Positions 1 to 8,157 of a DNA stretch of 64,000 nucleotides are shown here, piece after piece (the stretch's first letter is position 1; the number at the start of each line of letters is the position of its first letter). The notes beneath the pieces are model-generated. The model saw only the letters and a program-made list of their open reading frames with translations, did not search any database and had not been told where the DNA came from. Source of the stretch: Bradyrhizobium sp. URHD0069. GTDB lineage: Bacteria; Pseudomonadota; Alphaproteobacteria; Rhizobiales; Xanthobacteraceae. A program made the translations under genes and the position numbers. The stretch covers positions 1 through 64,000 of the forward strand of contig NZ_JNIJ01000019.1 in assembly GCF_000701345.1 (NCBI RefSeq), read 5' to 3'.

Positions 1-444
1 GAGGGTTGGCTCTATGTGGCAGCGGTCATCGACCTATTCTCGCGCCGGGTGGTTGGCTGGTCGATGAGCGCCGGCATGACAGCCCAACTCGTTACGGACG
101 CACTGCTGATGGCCGTGTGGCGGCGCGGCAAGCCGGATGCCCTGTTGCATCACTCGGACCAAGGCAGTCAGTACACCAGCGAGCAGTTCCAGCGGCTGAT
201 GGCCGACAGCGGCATTGTCTGCAGCATGAGCCGATCCGGCAATGTCTGGGACAACGCGGCGATGGAAAGCTTCTTCTCGTCGCTCAAGACCGAACGCACA
301 GCTGGCAAAACCTATCGCACGAGAAACCAGGCCAGAGCTGATGTGTTCGATTACATTGAGCGGTTCTACAATGCGACCCGACGTCATTCGACGATCGGAT
401 ACCTCAGCCCTGTTGAGTTCGAGCGCAAGGTGGGATTAGCTTAA
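1..444 (+). mobile_element. IS3-family transposase (OrfB), C-terminal part
   Basis: This is the C-terminal 147 residues of a DDE integrase-type transposase; the reading frame is open at base 1, so the gene begins outside the window. The catalytic triad is visible: D in VIDLFSRR, D in HHSDQGSQY, and E in NAAMESFFSSLKTE, with the 35-residue D-E spacing region and the usual ending YNATRRHSTIGYLSPVEFE of IS3-family OrfB proteins. IS3 elements normally make an OrfAB fusion by frameshifting, but OrfA is out of view. The protein mobilises the element by a copy-out/paste-in route. The family call is secure; the subgroup is not assigned. It marks the left part of the window as mobile DNA. Confidence 0.93.
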
Positions 445-450
445 CGTCGC

Positions 451-474
451 GTCCACGAAACCGGCAGCAGCTCA
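451..474 (+). repeat. Probable right terminal inverted repeat of the IS3 element
   Basis: Seven bases after the transposase stop lies a sequence that, on the other strand, begins TGAGCTGCTGCCGG and ends GTGGAC. It follows the TG...CA terminal rule and the general look of IS3-family ends. Base 474 is therefore taken as the element's right end. The matching left end is outside the window, so the repeat itself could not be confirmed. Confidence 0.5.
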
Positions 475-763
475 TTCAATAAGGCCAGAACCTCATCTCG
501 ATTGGGACTTAAGAAATCCCATGGGTACATGCTCGCAGGCATCGTTGGGACTTCGCTGCCAACTTCATCTCCTGCCGACTCGATCTTTTCCAAGGTATTC
601 GCCTGGTGCAATTGCATGATCGGATGCCTTGTGGCTCCCCAATGATCATGCTTGGAGCTAAACCAAACGTTAACGGCGAATCAGCCGCAACATGAACGAT
701 TGCTAGATCGAACTCCGTAAACCACAGAGCGCTCTTGATCGTAGTGGTGCCGGATGGTCCCAA
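475..763 (-). pseudogene. Remnant of a gene cut by the IS3 element
   Basis: On the minus strand, bases 680 to 475 read as convincing protein: VNVWFSSKHDHWGATRHP, then MQLHQANTLEKIESAGDE, then MYPWDFLSPNRDEVLALLNE. The frame then runs straight into the IS end and stops at 441. Bases 763-681 carry a protein-like stretch in a neighbouring frame (ALWFTEFDLAIVHVAADSPL), and a TGA at 683-681 closes the second frame, so a frameshift lies near base 680. I do not recognise the family. The reading suggests an older gene whose 3' end was interrupted by the insertion; the rest, if it survives, would be left of the window. Confidence 0.4.
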
Positions 764-1408
764 GTTAGGTCATGAATCGCACGACGGCGCTAAGTTCAGC
801 TTCCTTAAGAGTGGGTCTAAGCCGTCTGAACGACACTGCTTCACCTCGCTAACCTGTTTTGGGGGGCTGTCAGCGGAGGCTTTCTTTGACTGCTTTACGC
901 TGCTGGCTTTCTGCTTTGCCGCCCTGGCCTTCAGATCATGCGGATCGCGCCAATGACGAGGAGTAATGTAGCGATGCGGTAGACTACGATCTCGGCAAAC
1001 GAAAGACATACGCGAAGGCACTACCGCATTTCGCGAGAAAGGGAGGCGCGTTTCGTCTCGAGATAGACCGTCGATCGCCTGACGGCACGATAGCCAATCT
1101 ACGAGCGGTGAGATATCGGATGCAAGGCCATCAACCGCAACGTCGACGCGTGTTCGACCCGACGCGCAAAGATCCTCACTGGGGACGTCGGAAGCTGGCG
1201 AGGGACCAATGACTGAACGGTCCGCGACGGAAATGAAAGAGGGCCAACTGAGGCGGCCTTACGGCGCGCGCAATCAAGCTGACCGCCTGCCGACTTGCGA
1301 TTCGGCAAGTTCAAGGCCGAATTACAATGTAACTTTGTTATCCCACCGGATGCCTTACCGCTGATTTGCGTTCGGTAGTGGAATGGCGGCAAAGAGCAGG
1401 AGGACTCT
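764..1408. other. Stretch without a supportable gene
   Basis: About 645 bases with only short open frames in several phases and none that reads convincingly as protein. A 14-base motif at 1243-1256 recurs at 2235-2248 (listed separately). The stretch is best seen as degraded island DNA. Confidence 0.5.
1243..1256 (+). repeat. Short repeated element, copy 1
   Basis: GCCAACTGAGGCGG is identical at 1243-1256 and 2235-2248. Both copies sit in a longer match (ggcc..gccaactgaggcggg..cctta) whose G-rich and C-rich arms can pair into a small hairpin. Both lie just outside small open frames, so they may be remnants of the same intergenic cassette. Confidence 0.45.
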
Positions 1409-1600
1409 TTGAGACATCGCGGCACTGAATTTGACGTTGAGGAAGGCCCGCCGTCGTGGTGGCACTGGACCATCTATCCGGAAGCCGGTCCGGATGTGAT
1501 TAGTGAAGCGAAGTACCGGTCGCGGGAGGCCGCTGTTGCCGCCTGCATTGAAGAAATCAATAGCGGGATCGAGAGAAGCCGCCACGCCCGGAGGCTATGA
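1409..1600 (+). CDS. Small hypothetical protein (63 aa)
   Basis: A 63-residue protein starting at TTG, chosen because AGGAGG lies five bases upstream. It begins with an acidic stretch, has the aromatic segment SWWHWTIYPE, then an amphipathic helix (REAAVAACIEEINSGIERSR). No signal peptide or membrane segment is visible. Small proteins of this general style are common in Bradyrhizobium genomes, but I assign no function. It stands alone between degraded sequences; the next gene (1620-1823) is on the opposite strand and converges on it. The strong ribosome binding site and protein-like composition are the support. Confidence 0.55.
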   Translation: MRHRGTEFDVEEGPPSWWHWTIYPEAGPDVISEAKYRSREAAVAACIEEINSGIERSRHARRL

Positions 1601-1619
1601 CCCTGCGGCATCACGACGT

Positions 1620-1823
1620 CTACTTGAACATCGTCTTGATCGCCTGCCAGAACGATAGGCCTTCCCGGTGTTGATGCTCAGCGGGTGGCGCCGGCGGAAT
1701 GGCGCTCACCGGACCGATCAAACCTGCTTCCAATCGCGCATGCTTTTCCAGGTCGAGCCTCTCGGCCTCCCGGCGATCCGACTCATACTTGTCGACCGGA
1801 GTGAGATTGGCTTTCTGAGCCAT
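1620..1823 (-). CDS. Small hypothetical protein (67 aa)
   Basis: A 67-residue protein with a very strong ribosome binding site (GGGGGAGGG) eight bases before ATG. The first half is highly charged (DKYESDRREAERLDLEKHAR) and likely helical. A proline/alanine linker follows, and the end FWQAIKTMFK is amphipathic and could touch a membrane. No known domain is recognised. It converges with the 63-aa gene to its left. The shine-dalgarno and amino-acid composition argue that it is a real gene, not a chance frame. Confidence 0.55.
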   Translation of the reverse strand: MAQKANLTPVDKYESDRREAERLDLEKHARLEAGLIGPVSAIPPAPPAEHQHREGLSFWQAIKTMFK

Positions 1824-1970
1824 TGCTTACCCTCCCCCTTTTTCCGTGACAGAAGCCAACGGGTCCCAGGTTGAGTTCGTTCCGTGGCGCTCCCAAAAAG
1901 AAAAAGCCTTGAGCTTACCGCTCCTCGTCCGGACACACCCAGACGTAAGGCGGCGATCTCAGGGGAAGCT

Positions 1971-2188
1971 TTATTCATTGTCGACTAAACTGCCGATCAG
2001 TCGGACGAGCGCTTGATGCTCGGATCCAGCATTGCTTTTTCGCAGAAAGTCCCCAAGCTCGATGCGGGTGAGCTTACCGCCAGAAGGCTCGTTGCCCTGT
2101 GCAGAACGAATACCTGATTGTCGTCACGGCATAGTAGCCATTGGTCACCGTTGTCGCTCCGGTAAATCTCTCGTTCCTTGCTCGGCAT
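1971..2188 (-). pseudogene. Small gene with a one-base frameshift
   Basis: Reading from ATG at 2188, the first part is MPSKEREIYRSDNGDQWLLC followed by RDDNQVFVLHRA. The frame then turns into nonsense, ending at 1997. One base missing after the HR codons restores a sensible continuation in the next frame, NEPSGGKLTRIELGDFL then NAGSEHQALVRLIGSLVDNE and a stop at 1971. The rebuilt product is about 73 residues, a style I associate with small soluble proteins of Bradyrhizobium genomes (inference from memory). The two halves in adjacent frames are seen directly; the family is not confirmed. A sequencing error would look the same. Confidence 0.55.
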
Positions 2189-2234
2189 CGGCTCATCCTC
2201 GTCACGGCGCCGCATGGTGCGGTTGGAAGAGGCC

Positions 2235-2248
2235 GCCAACTGAGGCGG
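2235..2248 (+). repeat. Short repeated element, copy 2
   Basis: Second copy of GCCAACTGAGGCGG (see 1243-1256). This copy has a fuller hairpin: AGGCC and GCC upstream pair with GGC and GGGCCT across the shared core. Confidence 0.45.
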
Positions 2249-2251
2249 GCC

Positions 2252-2361
2252 TTACTGCCTCAAGGGCCTCGGCAGAACCGCTGTGAACGGCACGAGGGCG
2301 AGCGCTCGGCCCTCCTCATCTGCGATCACGAAAGCCTCCGGGACTTCCGACTTACCGCTCC
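2252..2361 (-). pseudogene. Short protein-like remnant
   Basis: The minus strand reads SEVPEAFVIADEEGRALALV then PFTAVLPRPLRQ and a stop at 2252, with no convincing start upstream. The pattern (D-x-x-G-x-x-L-x-x-V-P-F) resembles the ending of short DUF6894-type proteins, but the match is loose. It fits the picture of degraded small genes here and is reported at low confidence. Confidence 0.25.
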
Positions 2362-2378
2362 TTGAGTGAGCGGTAGAT

Positions 2379-2586
2379 TTGCGCCGGCAAGCTCCGGGCG
2401 CCGACCGATCCTCCAACAAGTGGCTACGCCCTCATTGTGGACGGCCATGTCAAGCTAGAGTTCAAGATCCAGGATTCCGCCATCCAAGCAGCCAAAGATT
2501 TGAAGCAGCGTTTTCCAAACCTTCAGATCAAGGTTTACGATGCGGAAACAAAGCGCAGTGAGAAGATCGAGCTAGCTCCAGCCTGA
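2379..2586 (+). pseudogene. Small gene with a frameshift near 2421
   Basis: From TTG at 2379 the frame reads ...GADRSSNK and then loses sense. Dropping one T near 2421 continues into GYALIVDGHVKLEFK, DSAIQAAKDLKQRFPNLQIK and VYDAETKRSEKIELAPA with a stop at 2584-2586. The rebuilt product is about 68 residues, with a beta-hairpin followed by a long helix, and looks like a real small protein. The two-frame layout is seen directly; the family is not identified. It is the second small gene in 600 bases carrying a single-base shift. Confidence 0.45.
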
Positions 2587-2724
2587 TAGCGGCTGAGTTC
2601 GGCGTCTGGGAAATCGGAAACGGTTCGCAAACCACTCAACCTACCGGCGCATCCCGCTAACGAATCTAAAATCGTTCTGGCGGACGTTAGTGGCAACCAA
2701 AGGGGTGAAGATGGAGTTCGGACC

Positions 2725-2952
2725 ATGAACGGGGAAGCCGCCTTAGAGAACGTGCGCCGATATCGCGCGATCGCTTCGTTATACCGACAAACCGCGGCCT
2801 TCCGGCCTGCCCAAAGCTGGTCTTTACTGGGGCAGGCTAAGGAATGGGAGCGTCGGGCCTTGGCGGAGTTGGAAGCCTACTTTGAACGGACCAGCGGCGA
2901 ACAGGCGCGATATTGGAAATCGGTGGCGTCACCTGAGTGCCGCCCAGCGTGA
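2725..2952 (+). CDS. Small helical hypothetical protein (75 aa)
   Basis: A 75-residue, mostly helical protein: ENVRRYRAIASLYRQTAAFR, then a Q/S-rich middle, then AKEWERRALAELEAYFE. The spacing of aromatic and basic residues resembles small proteins seen often in Bradyrhizobium accessory regions; that is memory, not a search. A GGAG lies about ten bases before ATG. No signal peptide or membrane segment. Function unknown. Confidence 0.5.
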   Translation: MNGEAALENVRRYRAIASLYRQTAAFRPAQSWSLLGQAKEWERRALAELEAYFERTSGEQARYWKSVASPECRPA

Positions 2953-3014
2953 ATCGGATCTAAGTGTAAGGACGCCGCCAAGGTGTTCTCGAGCCATTGC
3001 TGTGCTGCGTGAGG

Positions 3015-3236
3015 CTAATCGGTTAGCTCATTCACATTCAAACAGCAAATCTCATCAATCTGCCGCGCCAGCGCGAGCGCGCTTACCCTTAGTGCCTCGA
3101 TCTTCGATGCTTCGGGATGCTGCTTTTCAAGCTCTTGGATACGTTCGTTGAATGAGGCTAGCTCAAGGTAAAGGCGTTCGATTTCCGCGTTCTTCCTGAC
3201 CGGCCCAACTGGCTTCCAAACCGTGCTTGATCGCAT
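3015..3236 (-). CDS. Small coiled-coil-like hypothetical protein (73 aa)
   Basis: A 73-residue protein with a clear ribosome binding site (AGGGGAG) before ATG at 3236. Residues 17-60 (AEIERLYLELASFNERIQEL and on) follow a heptad-like pattern with leucine, isoleucine and phenylalanine at a/d positions, suggesting a short coiled coil. No enzyme motif or membrane segment is visible. Function is unknown. It converges on the 75-aa gene at 2725-2952. The ribosome binding site and helical pattern favour a real gene. Confidence 0.55.
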   Translation of the reverse strand: MRSSTVWKPVGPVRKNAEIERLYLELASFNERIQELEKQHPEASKIEALRVSALALARQIDEICCLNVNELTD

Positions 3237-3429
3237 GTCGCGCTCCCCTGCTTGGTAACGCCTGCGTGAACCCGATTCGTGGCCAGAAATGGAAGCTCTC
3301 TTGGCGAGGATATGACCAGGCCGCGAGGTTGGTAATTTCGGAAAATCAGAATTTTACTCGACTCCCAACCCAAATCAGTGGTCTAAAGTCGCCGGCAGCA
3401 ACCACGTTCGAGCAAACGAGAGGTCGACG

Positions 3430-3576
3430 GTGTCAGATCGGGATGTGGCGCAATCGGATTTGGTCGAGATCGCCAAGCGCAACGGCGACTTCAGGAAGAA
3501 TTACGGACTGCTTGTCGGAGCAATTCTATACCTGCGCTCGATAAATGCAGCTCGGCCCCGATTGTTCTGGTGGTAA
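3430..3576 (+). CDS. Possible small protein (48 aa)
   Basis: A short frame from GTG at 3430 reads VSDRDVAQSDLVEIAKRNG, then DFRKNYGLLVGAILYLRSIN, then AARPRLFWW. AGAGG lies seven bases upstream. The middle has a hydrophobic run (YGLLVGAILYL) that could be a membrane segment. No family is recognised. Support is the binding site and composition only. Confidence 0.35.
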   Translation: MSDRDVAQSDLVEIAKRNGDFRKNYGLLVGAILYLRSINAARPRLFWW

Positions 3577-3732
3577 GCCTTGATAGCATGTGTAGCAGGT
3601 GTGTTGGGTTTCTGGTGGCGATAAGATAAACATACGGTCGCCCGCCGCGAAGCTCGTCCGCGCAATGCGGTCGTGTTTGTGATCACGTAAAGACCGCCAC
3701 TCGAGTGGCCTATTTCAAGCGCAAGGACATCC

Positions 3733-3830
3733 GCTCCCCCTCCGCTCCCCAATCCACTCGCGCGTGCCAGTTCAGGGCACAATTCAAACAACTATATGTA
3801 CACGGCTCTAACCTTGAGAAGGGTGAGGTC
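3733..3830 (+). repeat. Diverged ~95-bp repeat with GCTCCCC pair, copy 1
   Basis: GCTCCCCCTCCGCTCCCC starts a segment that aligns by eye, with gaps, to 31782-31875: the C-rich pair, then ...AGTTC.GGG..ACA.TTCAA, CAACTAT, and CGGC.CTAACCTTGAG. Both copies run in the same direction. Identity is roughly three-quarters over the segment. It may be the scar or end of a related integrative element. Confidence 0.5.
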
Positions 3831-3877
3831 CCATGCGTGGATCTTGAATGTCAGAGAGTTAGTAAGTTACGCCTGCT

Positions 3878-4792
3878 TTACTGCGGTGCTTGCCATATGC
3901 CCTCCCGTACCAGCTTGGCCCCAATAGCCCATAAGCCGTCGTAGAAACGTTCAGCGGCTACGCTGAGGGAACGAGTCTTTGGCCGCGCAACAAGCCAGGT
4001 GATGAAAAGACCGGTAATCGGGCTTGCCGTAATGTGTTCGTGCTTGAGCAGCGAACGAACGCCACAAGCAGGCAGCACTGTATAGCCGAGCCCAGCCATC
4101 ACGAGATCTGTCATCAAAGGTAAGGTGTTGGCCTCAAACCTTACATTTGGCTGCAGACCATGCTCGGCCAAACCCGCTTCGATCGTCAGACGTAAACTGT
4201 TGGGTCGCGTTGTTAGAACGAGAGGCAGTCCCTCAAGGGCCTGTATGGGCGTCTCCTTCCGCATCGATAATTTTGCACTGGGTGCTCCAACCAGGAGCAT
4301 TCTCTCACGCCCAAGCGCTTGTGCAGTGACACCATGGACGGGCTCGTGCGTATTGGTGACTGCGACGTCGATGATGCCACTGGCGACTTGGTCGCGCAGT
4401 TGGGCGCTCGTTTCTTCAATGATGCGGACGACGACGCGAGGGTAGACCTTGTTAAAGGTCTTGATCAGAGGGACGGCAATCAACCCGCGCGGCGAAGGAG
4501 GTATGCCGAATGCAACTTCGCCGGACGGTTCGACCGACGCTGCCGCTACGTCGTCCTTCAGTGAGCGCAATCGCCGCTCGATGCTTTGCAATCCCTCGTG
4601 CAATTGTTTGCCGGCGTCCGTCAGCATCATGCCGCGGCCGCCTCTCAGAAACAAGGGAGTCTGAAATTGCTCCTCAATGGCCTGAATCTGTCGACTAAGC
4701 GTTGGTTGTGACACGCGCAAGGATCGAGATGCGCTGCTGAGATTGCCGTGCTCCACGACAGCAAAGAAGTATTGGATTTTTCGCAGGTCCAT
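3878..4792 (-). CDS. LysR-family transcriptional regulator
   Basis: 304 residues, the usual LysR length. The N-terminal winged helix-turn-helix (about residues 3-60) carries the typical FFAVVEHGNLSSASRSLRVS followed by QPTLSRQIQAIEE. The rest is a LysR substrate-binding fold of two alpha/beta lobes, ending with the dimer region. It is divergent from the ABC-importer operon that starts at 4911, with 118 bases between the genes containing a perfect inverted repeat (4815-4838) that fits a LysR operator. The layout implies that it senses the imported compound or a breakdown product and controls both itself and the operon. The effector is unknown. Family call secure; target inferred. Confidence 0.93.
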   Translation of the reverse strand: MDLRKIQYFFAVVEHGNLSSASRSLRVSQPTLSRQIQAIEEQFQTPLFLRGGRGMMLTDAGKQLHEGLQSIERRLRSLKDDVAAASVEPSGEVAFGIPPSPRGLIAVPLIKTFNKVYPRVVVRIIEETSAQLRDQVASGIIDVAVTNTHEPVHGVTAQALGRERMLLVGAPSAKLSMRKETPIQALEGLPLVLTTRPNSLRLTIEAGLAEHGLQPNVRFEANTLPLMTDLVMAGLGYTVLPACGVRSLLKHEHITASPITGLFITWLVARPKTRSLSVAAERFYDGLWAIGAKLVREGIWQAPQ

Positions 4793-4814
4793 GCACTGCC
4801 TCCCCGAGCATGGT

Positions 4815-4838
4815 ATACGTTTTTTGAATGGAACGTAT
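4815..4838. promoter_or_regulatory. Inverted repeat, likely LysR operator
   Basis: ATACGTT and AACGTAT form a perfect 7-bp inverted repeat separated by 10 bases. This matches the LysR pattern T-N11-A inside a dyad, and it sits between the regulator and the divergent importer operon, where autoregulatory LysR sites normally lie. Confidence 0.6.
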
Positions 4839-4910
4839 GGAGAAACTTCGATTGCTGCATGTGATGGCCGTTGCTACGCTTTCGCTGATTTGAACGAACT
4901 GGGGGCTACC

Positions 4911-6179
4911 ATGCGATCTTTTCTCCGCTTGAGTGCAATGTTCGCCAGCATAGTGCTGATGCTCGGAACAAATGCGAGTGCTCAGGAACCAATCCGGATC
5001 GGGGTATTGTTGCCGTTTACCGGGCCACTGGCCAAAAACGGGATCGAGAACTGGGAGGCCATGCAGATCGCGCGCGATATGATCAACGAGCGCGGAGGGC
5101 TCAACGGGCGCAAGGTCGAATATGTGCAGGGCGACGCAACCACTCCGAATGCGGCAATCAGTGAAACGGAGCGATTGATCACCAAGGAGGGGATCAAGAT
5201 CACCACCGGTTCATTTGCATCGCCGCTCGCAATTGCGGTGAGCCAAGCGGCGGAGCGTCACGGTGTATTCCACTGGGAAACGACAGGCGCTGCAGAAATC
5301 ATTACCCGCCGTGGGTTCAAGCATACCTTTCAGGTGGGCGCGCCAGCCCGGAAATATGGACAAGCGGCAGTGGACTTCGTCGTTGAAGACCTGTCGGCTC
5401 GCCTGAAAAAGCCGATGAGCAACCTCCGGATGGCGCTTCTGTGGGAAAACCGGGCGTTCGGGAAGTCAGTGGGTGATGGCATTCGGGCATATTCCGAGAA
5501 GAAAGGCATCAAGCTCGTTTACGATGAGGGTTACGACCAAACAGCGACGGACATGACGCCCATCGTGCAAAAGTTGAAGGACGTGAAGCCCGATGTACTG
5601 ATTGCGATCTCGTTTCCCAATGATGCCATCCTGTTTCAGCGGAAGGCGAAGGAGCTTGATTTCAATGTCAACGCGTTTATCGGCGTGAGTGCTGGGTACT
5701 CGGCTCCCGATTTGCGAGATTCGATCGGAAATTCCGTCACGGGAATTTTCGTCGCCGATTTCCCCCCGAAGGTAAATGCCAACGTGCTGAAGCCTGAAGT
5801 GAAGAAAGTCGCGGAAGAGTTCTACAAACGCTATGAGGCCAAGTTGAAGCGTGCTCCGGCCGGACATGCCGCAGCGGGCTTCTCGGCCGTCTGGGCGTTG
5901 TTCACCGAAGTGTTGCCTAAGGCGAAGACCTACGAGCCGGCCGAGCTACGAGACATCGTGCTGAAACTCGATCTTCCGGAGGGATCGCTCGTCAACGGCA
6001 GCGGCATCAAGTTTACCAACTTCGATTGGCCGGATGATCCAAAGGATGCAGGCCAAAACCTGCGTGCATCGATCGGCGTTTGGCAGTGGACGAAGGACGG
6101 CAACGAGCAGGTGTTTCCGCCGAGCCTTGCGACCCACGAGCCCATACAGGTGCCGCTGCCCGGCTGGGACAAGCGCTGA
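4911..6179 (+). CDS. ABC-transporter substrate-binding protein (branched-chain amino acid type)
   Basis: 422 residues. The first 25 are a signal peptide (MRSFLRLSAMFASIVLMLG, cleavage near ASA-QE), so the protein is periplasmic. The mature part begins EPIRIGVLLPFTGPLAKNGI, the standard opening of type I periplasmic binding proteins of the LivJ/Leu family, and continues with both lobes. The ATG at 4911 is preferred over upstream in-frame starts because the signal peptide begins there and GGGGGC precedes it. It is the first gene of an operon with two permeases and two ATPases. Members of this family bind amino acids, aromatic acids, urea or amides; the ligand here is unknown, and the downstream genes suggest a non-standard substrate. 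Confidence 0.93.
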   Translation: MRSFLRLSAMFASIVLMLGTNASAQEPIRIGVLLPFTGPLAKNGIENWEAMQIARDMINERGGLNGRKVEYVQGDATTPNAAISETERLITKEGIKITTGSFASPLAIAVSQAAERHGVFHWETTGAAEIITRRGFKHTFQVGAPARKYGQAAVDFVVEDLSARLKKPMSNLRMALLWENRAFGKSVGDGIRAYSEKKGIKLVYDEGYDQTATDMTPIVQKLKDVKPDVLIAISFPNDAILFQRKAKELDFNVNAFIGVSAGYSAPDLRDSIGNSVTGIFVADFPPKVNANVLKPEVKKVAEEFYKRYEAKLKRAPAGHAAAGFSAVWALFTEVLPKAKTYEPAELRDIVLKLDLPEGSLVNGSGIKFTNFDWPDDPKDAGQNLRASIGVWQWTKDGNEQVFPPSLATHEPIQVPLPGWDKR

Positions 6180-6249
6180 CAACGCGTAGTCATCAGGTGC
6201 GCGGAGCTTGGATCCGCGCATCTTTTGCTCTCATTGTGAAGCGAATGTC

Positions 6250-7134
6250 ATGAGCACATTAGGACAACTCGTCATTTCGGGCATCCTTATCGGTGGCATT
6301 TATGCCCTGATGAGCATCGGCTTGACCCTGATTTTCGGCGTACTGCGCATCGTGAATTTCGCGCATGGTGAGTTCTTAATGGTCGCGATGTACGGCGCGT
6401 GGGCAATCACGCGTCTCCTCGGGCTCAATCCCTATGTCGCTGCTGTCGCGATCGTTCCGGCGATGTTTCTGTTCGGTGCGATAGTCTATCGGATGATCAT
6501 TAATCCGGCGCTCGACAAGCCGCATCTCGTTGTCGTGTTTGCAACCATGGCGCTATCGATCTTCATGCAGAATGTGGCACTCATGATGATGACTGCTGAT
6601 CTCATGGATGTGCCGCCGATCTTCGGTCGCTCCATCACGATCGGTCCGATCTATATCAAGGTTGAACTTCTACTCGGCTTTATCATCACCATTCTCTGCA
6701 CAGTGGCGCTGCAATGGATGATCAAGACGACCTATCTGGGAAAGGCGATCAGAGCGACGGTGCAGGACGGAGAAGCCGCGATGCTGATGGGTATTCCAGT
6801 GCCCCGCATTTTTCTGATTACCTTTGCCGGCGGATCGGCGTTGGTTGGGCTTGCTGCTTGCGTCATGATGCCGTTGTTCTCCGTCTTTCCAACGGTGGGG
6901 CTGAACTTTGTCCTCATCGCCTTTGTGATCGTGGTGCTGGGCGGCATGGGAAGCATCGAAGGAGCGCTGCTTGGCGGCATTTGCGTCGGCGTGGTGCAAT
7001 CGTTGAGCAGCTATTATGTCGCGCCAGCCTTCGGCCAGATGTTCTTCTTCGTTCTTTTCTTGTTTGTGATGATTTTTCGTCCCAACGGATTACTCGGTCA
7101 GAAGGGCGCGGCAACCATCGGCATGAATGAGTAG
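6250..7134 (+). CDS. ABC-transporter permease, LivH type
   Basis: 294 residues from ATG at 6250. It is a polytopic inner-membrane protein with the LivH signatures GGIYALMSIGLTLIFGVLRI and NFAHGEFLMVAMYG near the N-terminus, the EAA-like cytoplasmic loop (GKAIRATVQDGEAAMLMGI) and the glycine-rich VVLGGMGSIEGALLGG near the C-terminus. It forms one half of the translocation channel with the next gene. An upstream in-frame start at 6208 is possible, but the conserved N-terminus begins at 6250. Part of the importer operon starting at 4911. Confidence 0.93.
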   Translation: MSTLGQLVISGILIGGIYALMSIGLTLIFGVLRIVNFAHGEFLMVAMYGAWAITRLLGLNPYVAAVAIVPAMFLFGAIVYRMIINPALDKPHLVVVFATMALSIFMQNVALMMMTADLMDVPPIFGRSITIGPIYIKVELLLGFIITILCTVALQWMIKTTYLGKAIRATVQDGEAAMLMGIPVPRIFLITFAGGSALVGLAACVMMPLFSVFPTVGLNFVLIAFVIVVLGGMGSIEGALLGGICVGVVQSLSSYYVAPAFGQMFFFVLFLFVMIFRPNGLLGQKGAATIGMNE

Positions 7135-7140
7135 GGACTG

Positions 7141-8157
7141 ATGTTGGTTACCGGTGCTGTTTCTACTAAAAAGCCAATGCGTGTTCCAATTCTTCCGGAA
7201 CGCGGCCGACTGTCCTGGTTCGAACTCGTTCTGCTGCTTGTCTGCATTGGACTTGTGGTCGCGAGCATCCCTTCAAGTCTGCGGGATGTCATTCTGCTGA
7301 GTTTCTTGTTCGGCGGCCTCGCGCTCGCCTGGAATATTGCCGGCGGCTATGCCGGGCTGATCTCATTCGGGCATGCTGCGTTTTTCGGCGTTGGCGGCTA
7401 CACGTCCACGATTCTTTTGGTGCACTATGACATCACGCCTTGGATCGGGATTTGGTTTGGCGGGACAATCGCCGGCGTGTTCGGGGCCGCTCTCGCGCTG
7501 ATATGCGCGCGGCTGCGCGGCCCGTTCTTTATCTTATCGACGCTAGCGTTCGCCGAAGTGGTCCGCATTGGCGCCCTGAACTGGTCGTCGCTGACCGGAG
7601 GTCCGGAAGGTCTGTCAATCATGCCGACGCCAGGTCTCGCGTCGATGGTGTTCGCGTCAAAGGCGACTTACGCGTGGCTGATGCTTGGCTATCTCGTCGT
7701 GGTCTACGCGATCACCAAGGCGCTGGAGGCATCGCGGTTCGGTTACTATCTGTTCGCGATCCGTGACAACGAGGACGCCGCCAGCGCAGCAGGAGTGAAC
7801 CCTCTTCTTGGACGCACGTTGGCGATGGCCCTGAGTGCTGCCCTGACCGGGGTGGGTGGGTCGCTGTTTGCGCAGTATTTTCTTTATCTTGATCCGACTT
7901 ACGTAATCTCCCCAGAGCTTTCATTTCAGTTTGCGCTGCTGCCTGCGGTCGGTGGTTTAGGTACGGCGATTGGCCCGGTGTTGGGTTCGTTTCTAATTAC
8001 ACCGCTATCGGAGCTCCTCCGTTCCTATTTCGGAAACTCCGCCGCCGGGCTGCATCTCGTGATCTATAGCCTTGGGCTGGTTGTGGTGATGCTGTATTTT
8101 CCAAGTGGCCTGGCGGGTGCACTAGCCAAGCTAGCGCGCTGGAGACCATTCTCGTGA
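7141..8157 (+). CDS. ABC-transporter permease, LivM type
   Basis: 338 residues, polytopic, with LivM hallmarks: NIAGGYAGLISFGHAAFFGV near the first third, the loop AIRDNEDAASAAGVN and the GGLGTAIGPVLGSF segment. About nine to ten membrane spans are visible. It follows the LivH-type gene after six bases and overlaps the next ATPase gene by four bases, so the subunits are probably translationally coupled. It pairs with the LivH homologue to form the channel. Confidence 0.93.
   Translation: MLVTGAVSTKKPMRVPILPERGRLSWFELVLLLVCIGLVVASIPSSLRDVILLSFLFGGLALAWNIAGGYAGLISFGHAAFFGVGGYTSTILLVHYDITPWIGIWFGGTIAGVFGAALALICARLRGPFFILSTLAFAEVVRIGALNWSSLTGGPEGLSIMPTPGLASMVFASKATYAWLMLGYLVVVYAITKALEASRFGYYLFAIRDNEDAASAAGVNPLLGRTLAMALSAALTGVGGSLFAQYFLYLDPTYVISPELSFQFALLPAVGGLGTAIGPVLGSFLITPLSELLRSYFGNSAAGLHLVIYSLGLVVVMLYFPSGLAGALAKLARWRPFS

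Noticed and set aside
770..1021. Minus-strand 83-aa frame rich in lysine
   Set aside because: No binding site, no family, and a neighbouring frame is equally open; not enough support.
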